A stretch of DNA of 27,704 bases from a virus: positions 1-27,704 of IMG/VR virus record IMGVR_UViG_3300043420_002055; one strand, written 5' to 3'. A program made the position numbers and the translations under genes. Each line of letters starts with the position of its first letter. The first letter of the stretch is position 1. A model generated the notes under the pieces. The model was given only the letters and a program-made list of their open reading frames with translations, made no database searches and was not told where the DNA came from. Positions 12,918 to 18,983 of the stretch are shown piece after piece.

Positions 12918-13307
12918 TTATTGTGCATAAAGATACCCACCGCTCCAGTTTGCCCTACGATAGCATTGCTCACGCGAAACTACATCTAACAAATTGTAAC
13001 GAATACCTTTGGCAGGTGATTTCCATGATGCAGACTTGTAAACATCACCAGTTTGTTTATCTACAAAACAATGTACACTTCGTGAACCATTTGCATTCAT
13101 AATCACCTTATAGTATTTCTTACCTTCTTCAATCACAAATTCATAACCAAAATCATAAGTACCATCTGCAATATCTTGCAGACAACGATTATGATAATCC
13201 ATGTTAATCTCTCGTCTTACAGACTCTCTATGGCTTCTCGTTGAATATAGACGAAAGTCAGTCTCCAGTGCTTCGCAGAGAGAACGAACATAACCAAGAA
13301 CTTGCAT
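12918..13307 (-). CDS. Conserved cyanophage protein (HCFVDKQTGDVYKSASW)
   Basis: 129 residues. The N-terminal half is helical with many Arg; the second half reads YEFVIEEGKKYYKVIM, then VHCFVDKQTGDVYKSASWKS, PAKGIRYNLLDVVSRE and WSGGYLYAQ. I recall the segment CFVDK.TGDVYKAASW.APAKGVRYNL from many cyanophages, where the function is unknown. The ATG is at 13307 in the context TTTCTCATG without a ribosome site. Single-gene unit with a box promoter and a terminator. Confidence 0.8.
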   Translation of the reverse strand: MQVLGYVRSLCEALETDFRLYSTRSHRESVRREINMDYHNRCLQDIADGTYDFGYEFVIEEGKKYYKVIMNANGSRSVHCFVDKQTGDVYKSASWKSPAKGIRYNLLDVVSREQCYRRANWSGGYLYAQ

Positions 13308-13336
13308 GAGAAAAAAAACGAAATCTCAACATGAAA

Positions 13337-13378
13337 AATATACAGGAAAAAATCCCAGAAAAATCACATATCAGCCAG
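13337..13378 (-). promoter_or_regulatory. Box promoter for the gene at 13307
   Basis: CTGGCTGA from 13378; TATATT at 13342-13337 starts 36 bases from the box start. Confidence 0.65.
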
Positions 13379-13386
13379 TTAAACAA

Positions 13387-13429
13387 GTGGCACACCATCC
13401 TGCCATACCGTCTCATGTCTTGCTATTCT
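13387..13429 (+). promoter_or_regulatory. Divergent plus-strand promoter of cassette 8
   Basis: GTGGCACACC at 13387 starts 37 bases before TATTCT (13424-13429). It forms a dyad with the minus box GCCAGTT across AAACAA. Confidence 0.6.
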
Positions 13430-13494
13430 TATGTCATAAGAGAAGAGACAGAGCAAGAAGCTCAATGACGAGAAGTAAGCCACGCTAACCCTGC
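13424..13494 (+). repeat. Regulatory cassette copy 8
   Basis: TATTCT, AAGAGAAGAGACA, the stem-loop GAGC-AAGAA-GCTC, a mini-ORF 13465-13488 (predicted MTRSKPR), and CCCTGC. No matching terminator hairpin lies directly downstream; an inverted repeat CATAAGAA/TTCTTATG follows about 30 bases later. Confidence 0.75.
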
Positions 13495-13650
13495 TCTGAA
13501 ATAATTGTTACAATGTGCGACTCATAAGAATCTGATATATTTGATGTTCTTATGATTGGGGGTGGGGGCGATTGGATTTTGTGATATTTGGGATCCTTAT
13601 GAGTCGGTCTGGGTCTTATGAGTCTTATGCGCCTTGTGCCAGTATTTTTT

Positions 13651-13693
13651 CTGTCCGCGCCCCCTTGACAAAATCGTGAGCGCGTGCTATAAT
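13651..13693 (+). promoter_or_regulatory. Perfect sigma70 consensus promoter with CTGTCC box
   Basis: TTGACA (13665-13670), exactly 17 bases, TATAAT (13688-13693). CTGTCC at 13651 starts 37 bases before the -10, as in the other box promoters. No gene follows on the plus strand; only a seven-codon frame (predicted MTRTHKD, 13706-13729) lies downstream. Confidence 0.85.
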
Positions 13694-13744
13694 TGGACGG
13701 CCAAAATGACTAGGACTCATAAGGATTAAATGGTATTAAATGAG

Positions 13745-13836
13745 ATTAAATGATCATAAGAAGAGAATAACATAAGGATTAAATGATCATAAGAAGAGAA
13801 TAACATAAGGATTAAATGATCATAAGAAGAGAATAA
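13745..13836 (+). repeat. Direct repeats (33-bp iterons, nearly three copies)
   Basis: Units at 13745-13777 and 13778-13810 are identical, and a third runs 26 bases to 13836. The unit starts ATTAAATGATCATAAG. Shorter ATTAAATG copies stand at 13725-13744 just before, so the array seems to have grown from this word. Confidence 0.9.
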
Positions 13837-13844
13837 AACAACAA

Positions 13845-13868
13845 TAATGATACGAATTCGTATCATTA
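13845..13868. repeat. Perfect 24-bp palindrome
   Basis: Twelve-base arms TAATGATACGAA and its exact complement, with no spacer, centred between 13856 and 13857 on an EcoRI site. It lies directly after the iterons. It could bind a dimeric protein or form a cruciform; without a loop or T run it is not a normal terminator. Confidence 0.9.
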
Positions 13869-14101
13869 AATCAAATAATAACAATAAGTATCAACAATAA
13901 CAAAACAACAAAAAACAATTAAAAATACATTTTTAATTAAAATTTAAACAAAAATACGATATTTTTAACAAAAAACATAAGATTTCAATCATTTTCTGTG
14001 AAAGCTCGTGATACTGTTATCCTGGATACTTAATCATACTATCAGACACTGAATGATCTGTATTCTTATTAAATCCATGTTTCTTTTTGATATATCTTCA
14101 T

Positions 14102-15583
14102 TTACTTTTCCTCTTGATTTACATTAACCATAGTAAGATGATTCATTGCTCTTGTTACTTGAACATAAACAAGATTAGTTTCCTGTTGTAATTCCCAATC
14201 TTGCTTTGCCCATTTAGATGGTGAATAAGCATCCATTCCCAATACAAATACTCTAGGAAATTCACGACCTTTTGACTTATGTATAGTAGAAAGAACAAGT
14301 ACTTGTTTATTCTGTGTATCATCAAAAATTTCTTGAATCTTATTTGTAAGTGTCGTAATAGAATCACTTGAGTAACACTGATCAATAAACACATAAAGAG
14401 AGTCTACCTGATCTTCAATCATCTGACATAATTGTAGATTATCCTTTTCCTTATGTTTTTTAATTTCATTCACCTTATACTCATTAAGTTTATGAGTAAG
14501 TTGTTGAACATTTCTACATTTCCACTTAGTTGCAAGTTTAACTAATCCTTCTCCAATACTACGACCTTCAACTTTACAAGGAATTTTCTTTCGAATTAAA
14601 TCATAAGCAACTTCAATTAGTGGCTTTGTATTCCTACAAATAATTACATCATTCTGCGTAACAAGATTTGGTAGTTCTTGAATTGTACATTCATCAACAA
14701 TACCATCTGGTGAATTTGGATGCGATTCAATATGATCAACATATTTCTTGGCAACTTTTACAACATTTTTTGGACAACGAAATGTTACAGATAATGGCAA
14801 TTCTTTGGCACTAAACTCTTTTTGAATTAAATTCAGAGCATTATGATCAGCACCAGTAAAACCATAGATAGCCTGATGTACATCACCAACAGCAACTAAC
14901 TGTCCATTTGACTTTAACATCATTCGAATAAGTTTGCGTCTTGTTGCATTTGTATCTTGTGCCTCGTCAAGAAAAACATAATCATATTGCCAAATCTTAA
15001 GATTGTGTAGAATTGGAATATAGATCATATCCGAAAAATCAATAACATTTGTTAATTCATTTGACTTTTTCAAAAGAAACTGAGATGCAACAACTGCATT
15101 ATGACCAGTAAATTCCTTTGGTATAAGATCCCAAAGATTATAACGATCAAACAGATCAAACCAATTTTTATGTGTATCTCCGACAACTGCACCAATACCA
15201 GTTTCTTTGGCCAAGCGAACAGAACTAATTACAAAATCTTTCAATAATACATGTTTACCACGAAACTTTTCATTTGCAATCATTCTCAATTTATGATCAT
15301 CAAGTTCTACATTTGGAAATGCTCGTCTAACTGCACCAAAACCAAAAGAATGTACAGTACCGACCCTAACATTTTTTTCAATTCCTCTTTGTTCAATTCG
15401 ATTCTGAATCTCATTGGCAACTGGTTTATTAAATGCACAAAATGCAACAGAACCATCAGTTGCATTTAACATCTCAATCAATGTACTCGTCTTTCCTGCA
15501 CCTGCAACAGCAGAAAGAATAATAGATTGCCGACCATTCTTAATTGCATCAATAGCAGCAAGTTGTTGTTTTGAAAGTTCCAT
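14102..15583 (-). CDS. UvrD/Rep-like superfamily 1 DNA helicase
   Basis: 493 residues. Motifs in order: Q-type LSKQQLAAIDAI (3-14), Walker A AVAGAGKT (25-32), motif II FLDEAQDT, motif III GDVHQAIYGFTGAD, motif IV TFRCPKNVV, motif V STIHKSKGREFPRVFVLG and motif VI YVQVTRAM with the arginine finger. This is a complete 3'-5' SF1A helicase set, shorter than bacterial UvrD (about 720), as usual for phage versions. It probably acts in phage DNA replication or recombination. I start at the ATG at 15583, 4 bases after the deaminase stop and 9 bases after GGGGA; 19 extra upstream codons overlap the deaminase gene. It ends beside the candidate origin. Confidence 0.92.
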   Translation of the reverse strand: MELSKQQLAAIDAIKNGRQSIILSAVAGAGKTSTLIEMLNATDGSVAFCAFNKPVANEIQNRIEQRGIEKNVRVGTVHSFGFGAVRRAFPNVELDDHKLRMIANEKFRGKHVLLKDFVISSVRLAKETGIGAVVGDTHKNWFDLFDRYNLWDLIPKEFTGHNAVVASQFLLKKSNELTNVIDFSDMIYIPILHNLKIWQYDYVFLDEAQDTNATRRKLIRMMLKSNGQLVAVGDVHQAIYGFTGADHNALNLIQKEFSAKELPLSVTFRCPKNVVKVAKKYVDHIESHPNSPDGIVDECTIQELPNLVTQNDVIICRNTKPLIEVAYDLIRKKIPCKVEGRSIGEGLVKLATKWKCRNVQQLTHKLNEYKVNEIKKHKEKDNLQLCQMIEDQVDSLYVFIDQCYSSDSITTLTNKIQEIFDDTQNKQVLVLSTIHKSKGREFPRVFVLGMDAYSPSKWAKQDWELQQETNLVYVQVTRAMNHLTMVNVNQEEK

Positions 15584-15587
15584 CAGT

Positions 15588-16022
15588 TTATTGTCCCCAG
15601 TATTCATATTGAAATCCATATGGTGTAGAATAATGCACATGTTGAATTGTCGAATGATTCAAAATATAATTTGAACAAATTCTACATGGACGAGCATCTC
15701 TTAATTCTCTTCCGCCATGTCCACCTACTCGACAAACAACAATCGTATGTGCATCTTCTTTTGCCTTAATTAAAACTGCAGTCTCTGAATGAACATAAAT
15801 CTTTTCCGATAATCCTTTGTCTCCCCAGATCTTTGCTGCATTTTGTGCTGCCCAGTATTGAACAGGATGTGTCTTGACATAAGAATTTGTTGCACTTGCA
15901 ATGATACGATTCTTCTTGTCAAGTAAAATAGCTCCCATTTTCTTGGGAGCATCAGATGCCAGAGCAACAGCAAATGCCTGCTCTAAAATAGACTTTTTTA
16001 AAGGCGATCGAGTTGCCATCAT
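15588..16022 (-). CDS. Cytidine/deoxycytidylate deaminase-like protein
   Basis: 144 residues. Zinc-deaminase motifs are present: HSE (78-80, zinc His and catalytic Glu) and PCRIC (112-116, the PCxxC zinc cysteines). The start of the fold reads KMGAILLDKKNRIIASATNS. T4-type phages carry a dCMP deaminase for nucleotide supply, but this protein lacks the long insert of T4 CD and may instead act on a free or nucleic-acid base. Two ATGs stand in tandem at the start; the second (MATRSPLKK) is equally good. It forms a two-gene unit with the helicase, with a box promoter and a full TATAAT upstream. Confidence 0.85.
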   Translation of the reverse strand: MMATRSPLKKSILEQAFAVALASDAPKKMGAILLDKKNRIIASATNSYVKTHPVQYWAAQNAAKIWGDKGLSEKIYVHSETAVLIKAKEDAHTIVVCRVGGHGGRELRDARPCRICSNYILNHSTIQHVHYSTPYGFQYEYWGQ

Positions 16023-16078
16023 TCACAATAAAGTAGGATTCTGAGATGGCATAACTTTTGTCATTTGTTTACTCAATC

Positions 16079-16121
16079 ATTATAGCACAAGAAACCTTGT
16101 GTGTAAGATTTGAATGGACAC
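16079..16121 (-). promoter_or_regulatory. Box promoter for the deaminase-helicase unit
   Basis: GTGTCC from 16121, with TATAAT at 16084-16079 starting 37 bases from the box start. The box belongs to the dyad TGGACA-N10-TGTCCA (16115-16136), which overlaps the end of the upstream gene. Confidence 0.75.
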
Positions 16122-16122
16122 T

Positions 16123-16488
16123 TTATTCACTGTCCACCATTACTCGAATTTGATTCTCATAATACTCAATATCATCATTGATCGAATCAATAATGTTTTG
16201 TTTTGTTTCTTGGTCGCGTTCTTGAATCAGATTTTGAATATGACTTCTAATTCGAATTTCATTTGATGATTCTTCATGAATGTAAGTAATGTTTATTGTA
16301 TCTGGAAAATGAGTAAGAATTTGTTTTTTAATTGACTGATGATTCTTATAGCCAACAACAGCTAATGGAATCTTATCACAATGCGTTTCTACGATCCAAT
16401 ATGAATACATGTAATCACCTCTTGGAATCTTATAGTATAGATCACTATGTGTCAGACTATAAGAACCATAAAACTTAGAGAGTGGCAT
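16123..16488 (-). CDS. Hypothetical protein
   Basis: 121 residues. N-terminal part aromatic and beta-rich (MPLSKFYGSYSLTHSDLYYK, YSYWIVETHCDKIPLAVVGY), C-terminal part helical and charged (LIQERDQETKQNIIDSINDD). No family recognised. The stop lies inside the next promoter's operator dyad. Single-gene unit with its own box promoter. An in-frame ATG at codon 27 (MYSYWIVE, the third T-rich beta region) is a possible shorter start. Confidence 0.7.
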   Translation of the reverse strand: MPLSKFYGSYSLTHSDLYYKIPRGDYMYSYWIVETHCDKIPLAVVGYKNHQSIKKQILTHFPDTINITYIHEESSNEIRIRSHIQNLIQERDQETKQNIIDSINDDIEYYENQIRVMVDSE

Positions 16489-16510
16489 GATCAGTTTGAT
16501 TTACCTACAC

Positions 16511-16553
16511 ATCATAAAGCCCCCAGTGGTGTTCTGGAGGCTGAAGTGGACAG
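16511..16553 (-). promoter_or_regulatory. Box promoter for the gene at 16488
   Basis: CTGTCCAC at 16553-16546, with TATGAT at 16516-16511 starting 37 bases from the box start. The box is part of the dyad GGACAG-N8-CTGTCT. Confidence 0.7.
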
Positions 16554-16568
16554 TTTTTTATCTGTCTA

Positions 16569-16919
16569 TCAATCTTCTTTTTTATGCTTCTTTTTCTTCA
16601 TGATCTCCTCTTTCCATTCTTCACTCATGTTTGCCATAATGGTGATTGCATTCTTTTCATTATCGGCAAAACCTTCATCGAGTAAATGTGAAAGAATTAC
16701 ATCATAAGTATCTACTTCTTCTGCCATACTTGGCATTACCTTTGGACCTTTGTATTTCGTTGCTTTCTTTACAGATTCGGTGGATGCTTCTAATTCTTTT
16801 TTCATTGCATGATTATCACCATGAGTTCCTGCTCTCTGATGTTCTACTGCATCTTTTGCTCGCTCTGCAACTTCACTTTCTTCATAAACTGACAAATAAG
16901 CTTCTTGTAAATGATCCAT
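16569..16919 (-). CDS. Probable late head-associated protein with EAYLSVY and LSHLLDEG motifs
   Basis: 116 residues. It opens MDHLQEAYLSVYEE, has a charged middle (KATKYKGPKVMPSMAEEVD), then YDVILSHLLDEGFADNEKNA and IMANMSEEWKEEI, and a Lys-rich tail. The plus-strand protein at 18169 shares both motifs in the same order, so they are paralogues. I recall the N-terminal .L.EAY.SVY and C-terminal VLSHLL.EGYA pattern from cyanophage structural-region proteins. An ATAAATA late promoter ends 22 bases before the ATG, which is in the context AATTCTTATG. Confidence 0.75.
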   Translation of the reverse strand: MDHLQEAYLSVYEESEVAERAKDAVEHQRAGTHGDNHAMKKELEASTESVKKATKYKGPKVMPSMAEEVDTYDVILSHLLDEGFADNEKNAITIMANMSEEWKEEIMKKKKHKKED

Positions 16920-16941
16920 AAGAATTAAATTGATTTTGGAT

Positions 16942-16948
16942 TATTTAT
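16942..16948 (-). promoter_or_regulatory. T4-type late promoter ATAAATA before the gene at 16919
   Basis: ATAAATA on the minus strand, 22 bases before the ATG; it overlaps the end of the upstream MKTFQQFL gene. Confidence 0.6.
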
Positions 16949-17208
16949 TTCTTAAACCGTTTTGCACCATGGCGTTCAATTTCTTTTGTTTGAATTCTTC
17001 TTTCTGGTGAATTTGGTTCCGTTGGAACTGGTCTTGGGCTATTACTCAAATTGTAAGTTTTTGTTCCATCTGAATCTATTTGCAAATCTCTTGGTTCGTT
17101 AACGACAATTCCTCTTGTCAGTTCTTTTTGTTGTTTTTTGCTGAATTTGGGTTCTTTGTCTTTTTTCTTTTCTTCAAGAAACTGTAAAAATTGTTGAAAT
17201 GTTTTCAT
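16945..17208 (-). CDS. Probable internal head protein with capsid-targeting N-terminus (MKTFQQFL)
   Basis: 87 residues, basic. The start MKTFQQFLQFLEEKKKDKEP resembles the T4 capsid-targeting sequence MKTYQEFIAE of internal proteins and Alt, which directs proteins into the prohead and is then removed by the gp21 protease. The rest is Lys/Pro/Arg-rich without a recognised domain (RGIVVNEPRDLQI, NSPRPVPTEPNSPERR). The ATG overlaps the upstream stop (ATGA). A role as an internal protein packed with the DNA is inferred from the motif, the charge and the neighbourhood. Confidence 0.7.
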   Translation of the reverse strand: MKTFQQFLQFLEEKKKDKEPKFSKKQQKELTRGIVVNEPRDLQIDSDGTKTYNLSNSPRPVPTEPNSPERRIQTKEIERHGAKRFKK

Positions 17209-17840
17209 GCTCGTTTAAATTGATAGTTTGTAGTTGAGTCCTGTTTAGTCATTCCTAGATCTTTTTGATATTTTCGTTCACGACTTGGAGATTTTCTACC
17301 TGTATTCATATCTGTTGGTACACCCATGAAAGATTTACCGCCAGCAGCTTTTACATTTTTTGGTACATTTTTCACTGCACGATCAAAATTCCTACCAGCA
17401 GTCATTTTCGAACTTGATTTTTCTGTACCATAAATGTCAACATCAGATACTGATTTATTTGGATTTTTGCCAAGATGTTTTACAATACTTTGAACAGTTC
17501 TGATCTGTCTTCCTTTTGGTACATCAAATGTTTGCATTGTGCGAAGTCTTTCATTTGCAAAATGTCCAGAATGTTTATGAGTCTGAATTTTAGTTTCTGT
17601 TCCATCTCCTTTAAATGTTTGTGTTTCAGGAGACTTCAAATTTACAGATCCTTTTGGTAATCCTGCTTTTTTAAGAATTGCTCTTCTTCTTGTTCTTTGC
17701 TGTATCGGTGGAGTATTACTATACTCGCCATAAGTTCGATTACGATTCATAAATCCACGAGTTGATGCTGGACCGCGTGGACTTAATGCTCTACCAATTC
17801 TTCTTTCTGATTCATAGAGAAATTGCTTAAATGTCTTCAT
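17205..17840 (-). CDS. Probable internal head protein, very basic (MKTFKQFL)
   Basis: 211 residues. It starts MKTFKQFLYESERRIGRAL, again like the T4 capsid-targeting sequence, then a long stretch rich in Arg, Lys, Ser, Gly and Thr with few hydrophobic residues (RTRRRAILKKAGLPKGS, KTPNKSVSDVDI-like segments) and a tail GRKSPSRERKYQKDL. Such composition suits a DNA-associated, largely unfolded protein carried in the capsid. Start and upstream stop overlap (ATGA), and the stop overlaps the next start, so it is the middle of a three-gene late unit. No enzymatic motif seen. Confidence 0.7.
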   Translation of the reverse strand: MKTFKQFLYESERRIGRALSPRGPASTRGFMNRNRTYGEYSNTPPIQQRTRRRAILKKAGLPKGSVNLKSPETQTFKGDGTETKIQTHKHSGHFANERLRTMQTFDVPKGRQIRTVQSIVKHLGKNPNKSVSDVDIYGTEKSSSKMTAGRNFDRAVKNVPKNVKAAGGKSFMGVPTDMNTGRKSPSRERKYQKDLGMTKQDSTTNYQFKRA

Positions 17841-18109
17841 TCTTGCTCTCCATTTATAATTTCTAAAATTTCATCAATGGGAACGCGAGCCATAATGTCC
17901 AATGCCTCTTTTGCAGTCAGATTCTCAGAAATAAGGAAATCATAAACAAAATCAAAAAGATTGTCCTCTGTTTGAGATTGTTTCAGTGCCTTTTCAGTTG
18001 GTGCACCTTCAGAACCTGGTTTTCTCATTCTTTCACCAGAACCTCTTTTGATTCTTTCTATTTTGGCATGGATATTGTCCCAAAGACCTTCGTTAATTGG
18101 AAAAGACAT
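17837..18109 (-). CDS. Small late protein with EGLWDNIHAK motif
   Basis: 90 residues. The N-terminus reads INEGLWDNIHAKIERIKRGS, then GERMRKPGSEGAPTEKALKQSQ; the C-terminal half is acidic and helical (FDFVYDFLISENLTAKEALD). I recall the GLWDNIHAKR.RI..GSGERMRKPGS.GAPT string from many cyanophage and other T4-like proteins, where it seems to be a movable module. Function unknown. It starts a late unit with the two MKTF proteins, with ATAAATA 20 bases upstream and ATCTTATG as start context. Confidence 0.8.
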   Translation of the reverse strand: MSFPINEGLWDNIHAKIERIKRGSGERMRKPGSEGAPTEKALKQSQTEDNLFDFVYDFLISENLTAKEALDIMARVPIDEILEIINGEQE

Positions 18110-18129
18110 AAGATATCAGCATTTATGTG

Positions 18130-18136
18130 TATTTAT
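18130..18136 (-). promoter_or_regulatory. T4-type late promoter ATAAATA before the gene at 18109
   Basis: Minus-strand ATAAATA, 20 bases before the ATG, back to back with the plus-strand late promoter at 18139. Confidence 0.65.
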
Positions 18137-18138
18137 TT

Positions 18139-18145
18139 CTAAATA
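18139..18145 (+). promoter_or_regulatory. Late-type promoter CTAAATA before the gene at 18169
   Basis: CTAAATA on the plus strand, 23 bases before the ATG at 18169. It is only 2 bases from the minus-strand ATAAATA, making a compact divergent late promoter pair. Confidence 0.6.
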
Positions 18146-18168
18146 CTTCTATTGCGCAATATAACCAA

Positions 18169-18912
18169 ATGCAAGATCTAATCGAAGCTTATATGTCAGT
18201 TTATGGTGATATCGAAGAAGCAAAACTTCCTTACACTCGTAGATCAATGGGTCTTGAATCACAATTTGTACCTGAAACTGGTGAAGAAAAGACAAACAAA
18301 AGAATAAAGCAACTAAGACAATCTCACAATACAGCTGACAATAAAAGAGCAAATACTCTTGATAAAAAAAGAGAACTAGTTGCAGATCGTGAAGCTGCGG
18401 AAGCAAAAGCTGCTGCAATGACCACACTTCGCAATAGAGAAAGAACCAGAGCACAAGCAGCCAGAGATATGAAAGAATCTCATAAGTTTCCACTCTCAGA
18501 TGAAGAGAAAGAATTGGCAATAAAAATCGGACAACATGCTGATACAAAAGCAAAAACAATGTCAGCAAAATCTCCAACCAAATCTGCAAAGAAAACAACA
18601 ACAAGAATGAGTGATGTTGATGTCAGAGAATCTCATGACTTTTTTGATGTTGTACTATCACACCTTCTCGATGAAGGATATTGCGATTCACAAGAATCTG
18701 CAGTTACCATGATGGCTTCAATGTCACAAGATTGGATCGATTCTATTGTTGAGGAATTTGTTGATCCAGAGCACGGTGAAACCCCTAGTGGTAGAACTCC
18801 CATGCAAAACATTGAAGATAAATCAAACAGAGTCAGAAAGAAGGCAATTCGTGGATTCCAAAAGCAAATGGGCAACGAATATGGTGGAAATTGGAAATAT
18901 GTCAAAAGATGA
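18169..18912 (+). CDS. Probable late head-associated protein, the only plus-strand gene
   Basis: 247 residues from the ATG at 18169 (MQDLIEAYMSVYGDIEEAKL). A long charged helical middle follows (ANTLDKKRELVADREAAEAK, MTTLRNRERTRAQAARDM), then FFDVVLSHLLDEGYCDSQES with MMASMSQDWIDSIVEEF, and a tail ending QMGNEYGGNWKYVKR. Both ends are shared with the minus-strand protein at 16919. An alternative start 14 codons upstream lies before the predicted late transcript start. The coiled middle and late promoter suggest a scaffold or internal head role. A bidirectional terminator follows. Confidence 0.8.
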   Translation: MQDLIEAYMSVYGDIEEAKLPYTRRSMGLESQFVPETGEEKTNKRIKQLRQSHNTADNKRANTLDKKRELVADREAAEAKAAAMTTLRNRERTRAQAARDMKESHKFPLSDEEKELAIKIGQHADTKAKTMSAKSPTKSAKKTTTRMSDVDVRESHDFFDVVLSHLLDEGYCDSQESAVTMMASMSQDWIDSIVEEFVDPEHGETPSGRTPMQNIEDKSNRVRKKAIRGFQKQMGNEYGGNWKYVKR

Positions 18913-18933
18913 TTGATAAATAAATCTAAAAAC

Positions 18934-18963
18934 AAAAAAAAGGAGCCGCAAGGCTCCTTTTTA
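18934..18963. terminator. Bidirectional intrinsic terminator
   Basis: AGGAGCC-GCAA-GGCTCCT with an A run on the left and a T run on the right. It serves the plus-strand gene ending at 18912 and the minus-strand gene ending at 18984. Confidence 0.9.
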
Positions 18964-18983
18964 TTATCTGTGTGAAATTAGAT

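Larger units (their letters stand above)
13489..14101. other. Non-coding AT-rich region, candidate replication origin
   Basis: About 600 bases without a gene I can support on either strand. From left to right: an inverted repeat with CATAAGAA arms near 13524-13556, G-rich DNA, the CTGTCC box and a perfect consensus promoter, ATTAAATG-type direct repeats, a 24-bp palindrome, and about 120 bases of nearly pure A/T. The order strong promoter, iterons, AT-rich unwinding region resembles phage origins such as the R-loop origins of T4. This is inference from layout only. Confidence 0.5.

Noticed and set aside
6575-13494. Insertion sequence or transposon as the source of the repeated cassettes
   Set aside because: No transposase, terminal inverted repeats or target duplications were seen; the repeats are short regulatory units only.
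13745-13836. CRISPR-like array
   Set aside because: The repeats are directly adjacent, without unique spacers, so they are tandem iterons and not CRISPR.
16542-16567. Operator dyads of the GTGGACAG...CTGTCCAC type as rho-independent terminators
   Set aside because: They lie just after stop codons and can form hairpins, but no T run follows on the minus strand, while real terminators here have seven or so T. Their fixed distance to -10 elements fits operators better.
18149-18604. 151-codon minus-strand frame opposite the plus-strand head gene
   Set aside because: Leu/Tyr/Ser-rich composition is typical of the antisense of a charged helical gene; the plus strand has the late promoter and the paralogue.
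18914-18924. ATAAATA on the plus strand after the gene ending at 18912
   Set aside because: No plus-strand gene follows and a terminator comes directly after; likely chance in AT-rich DNA.
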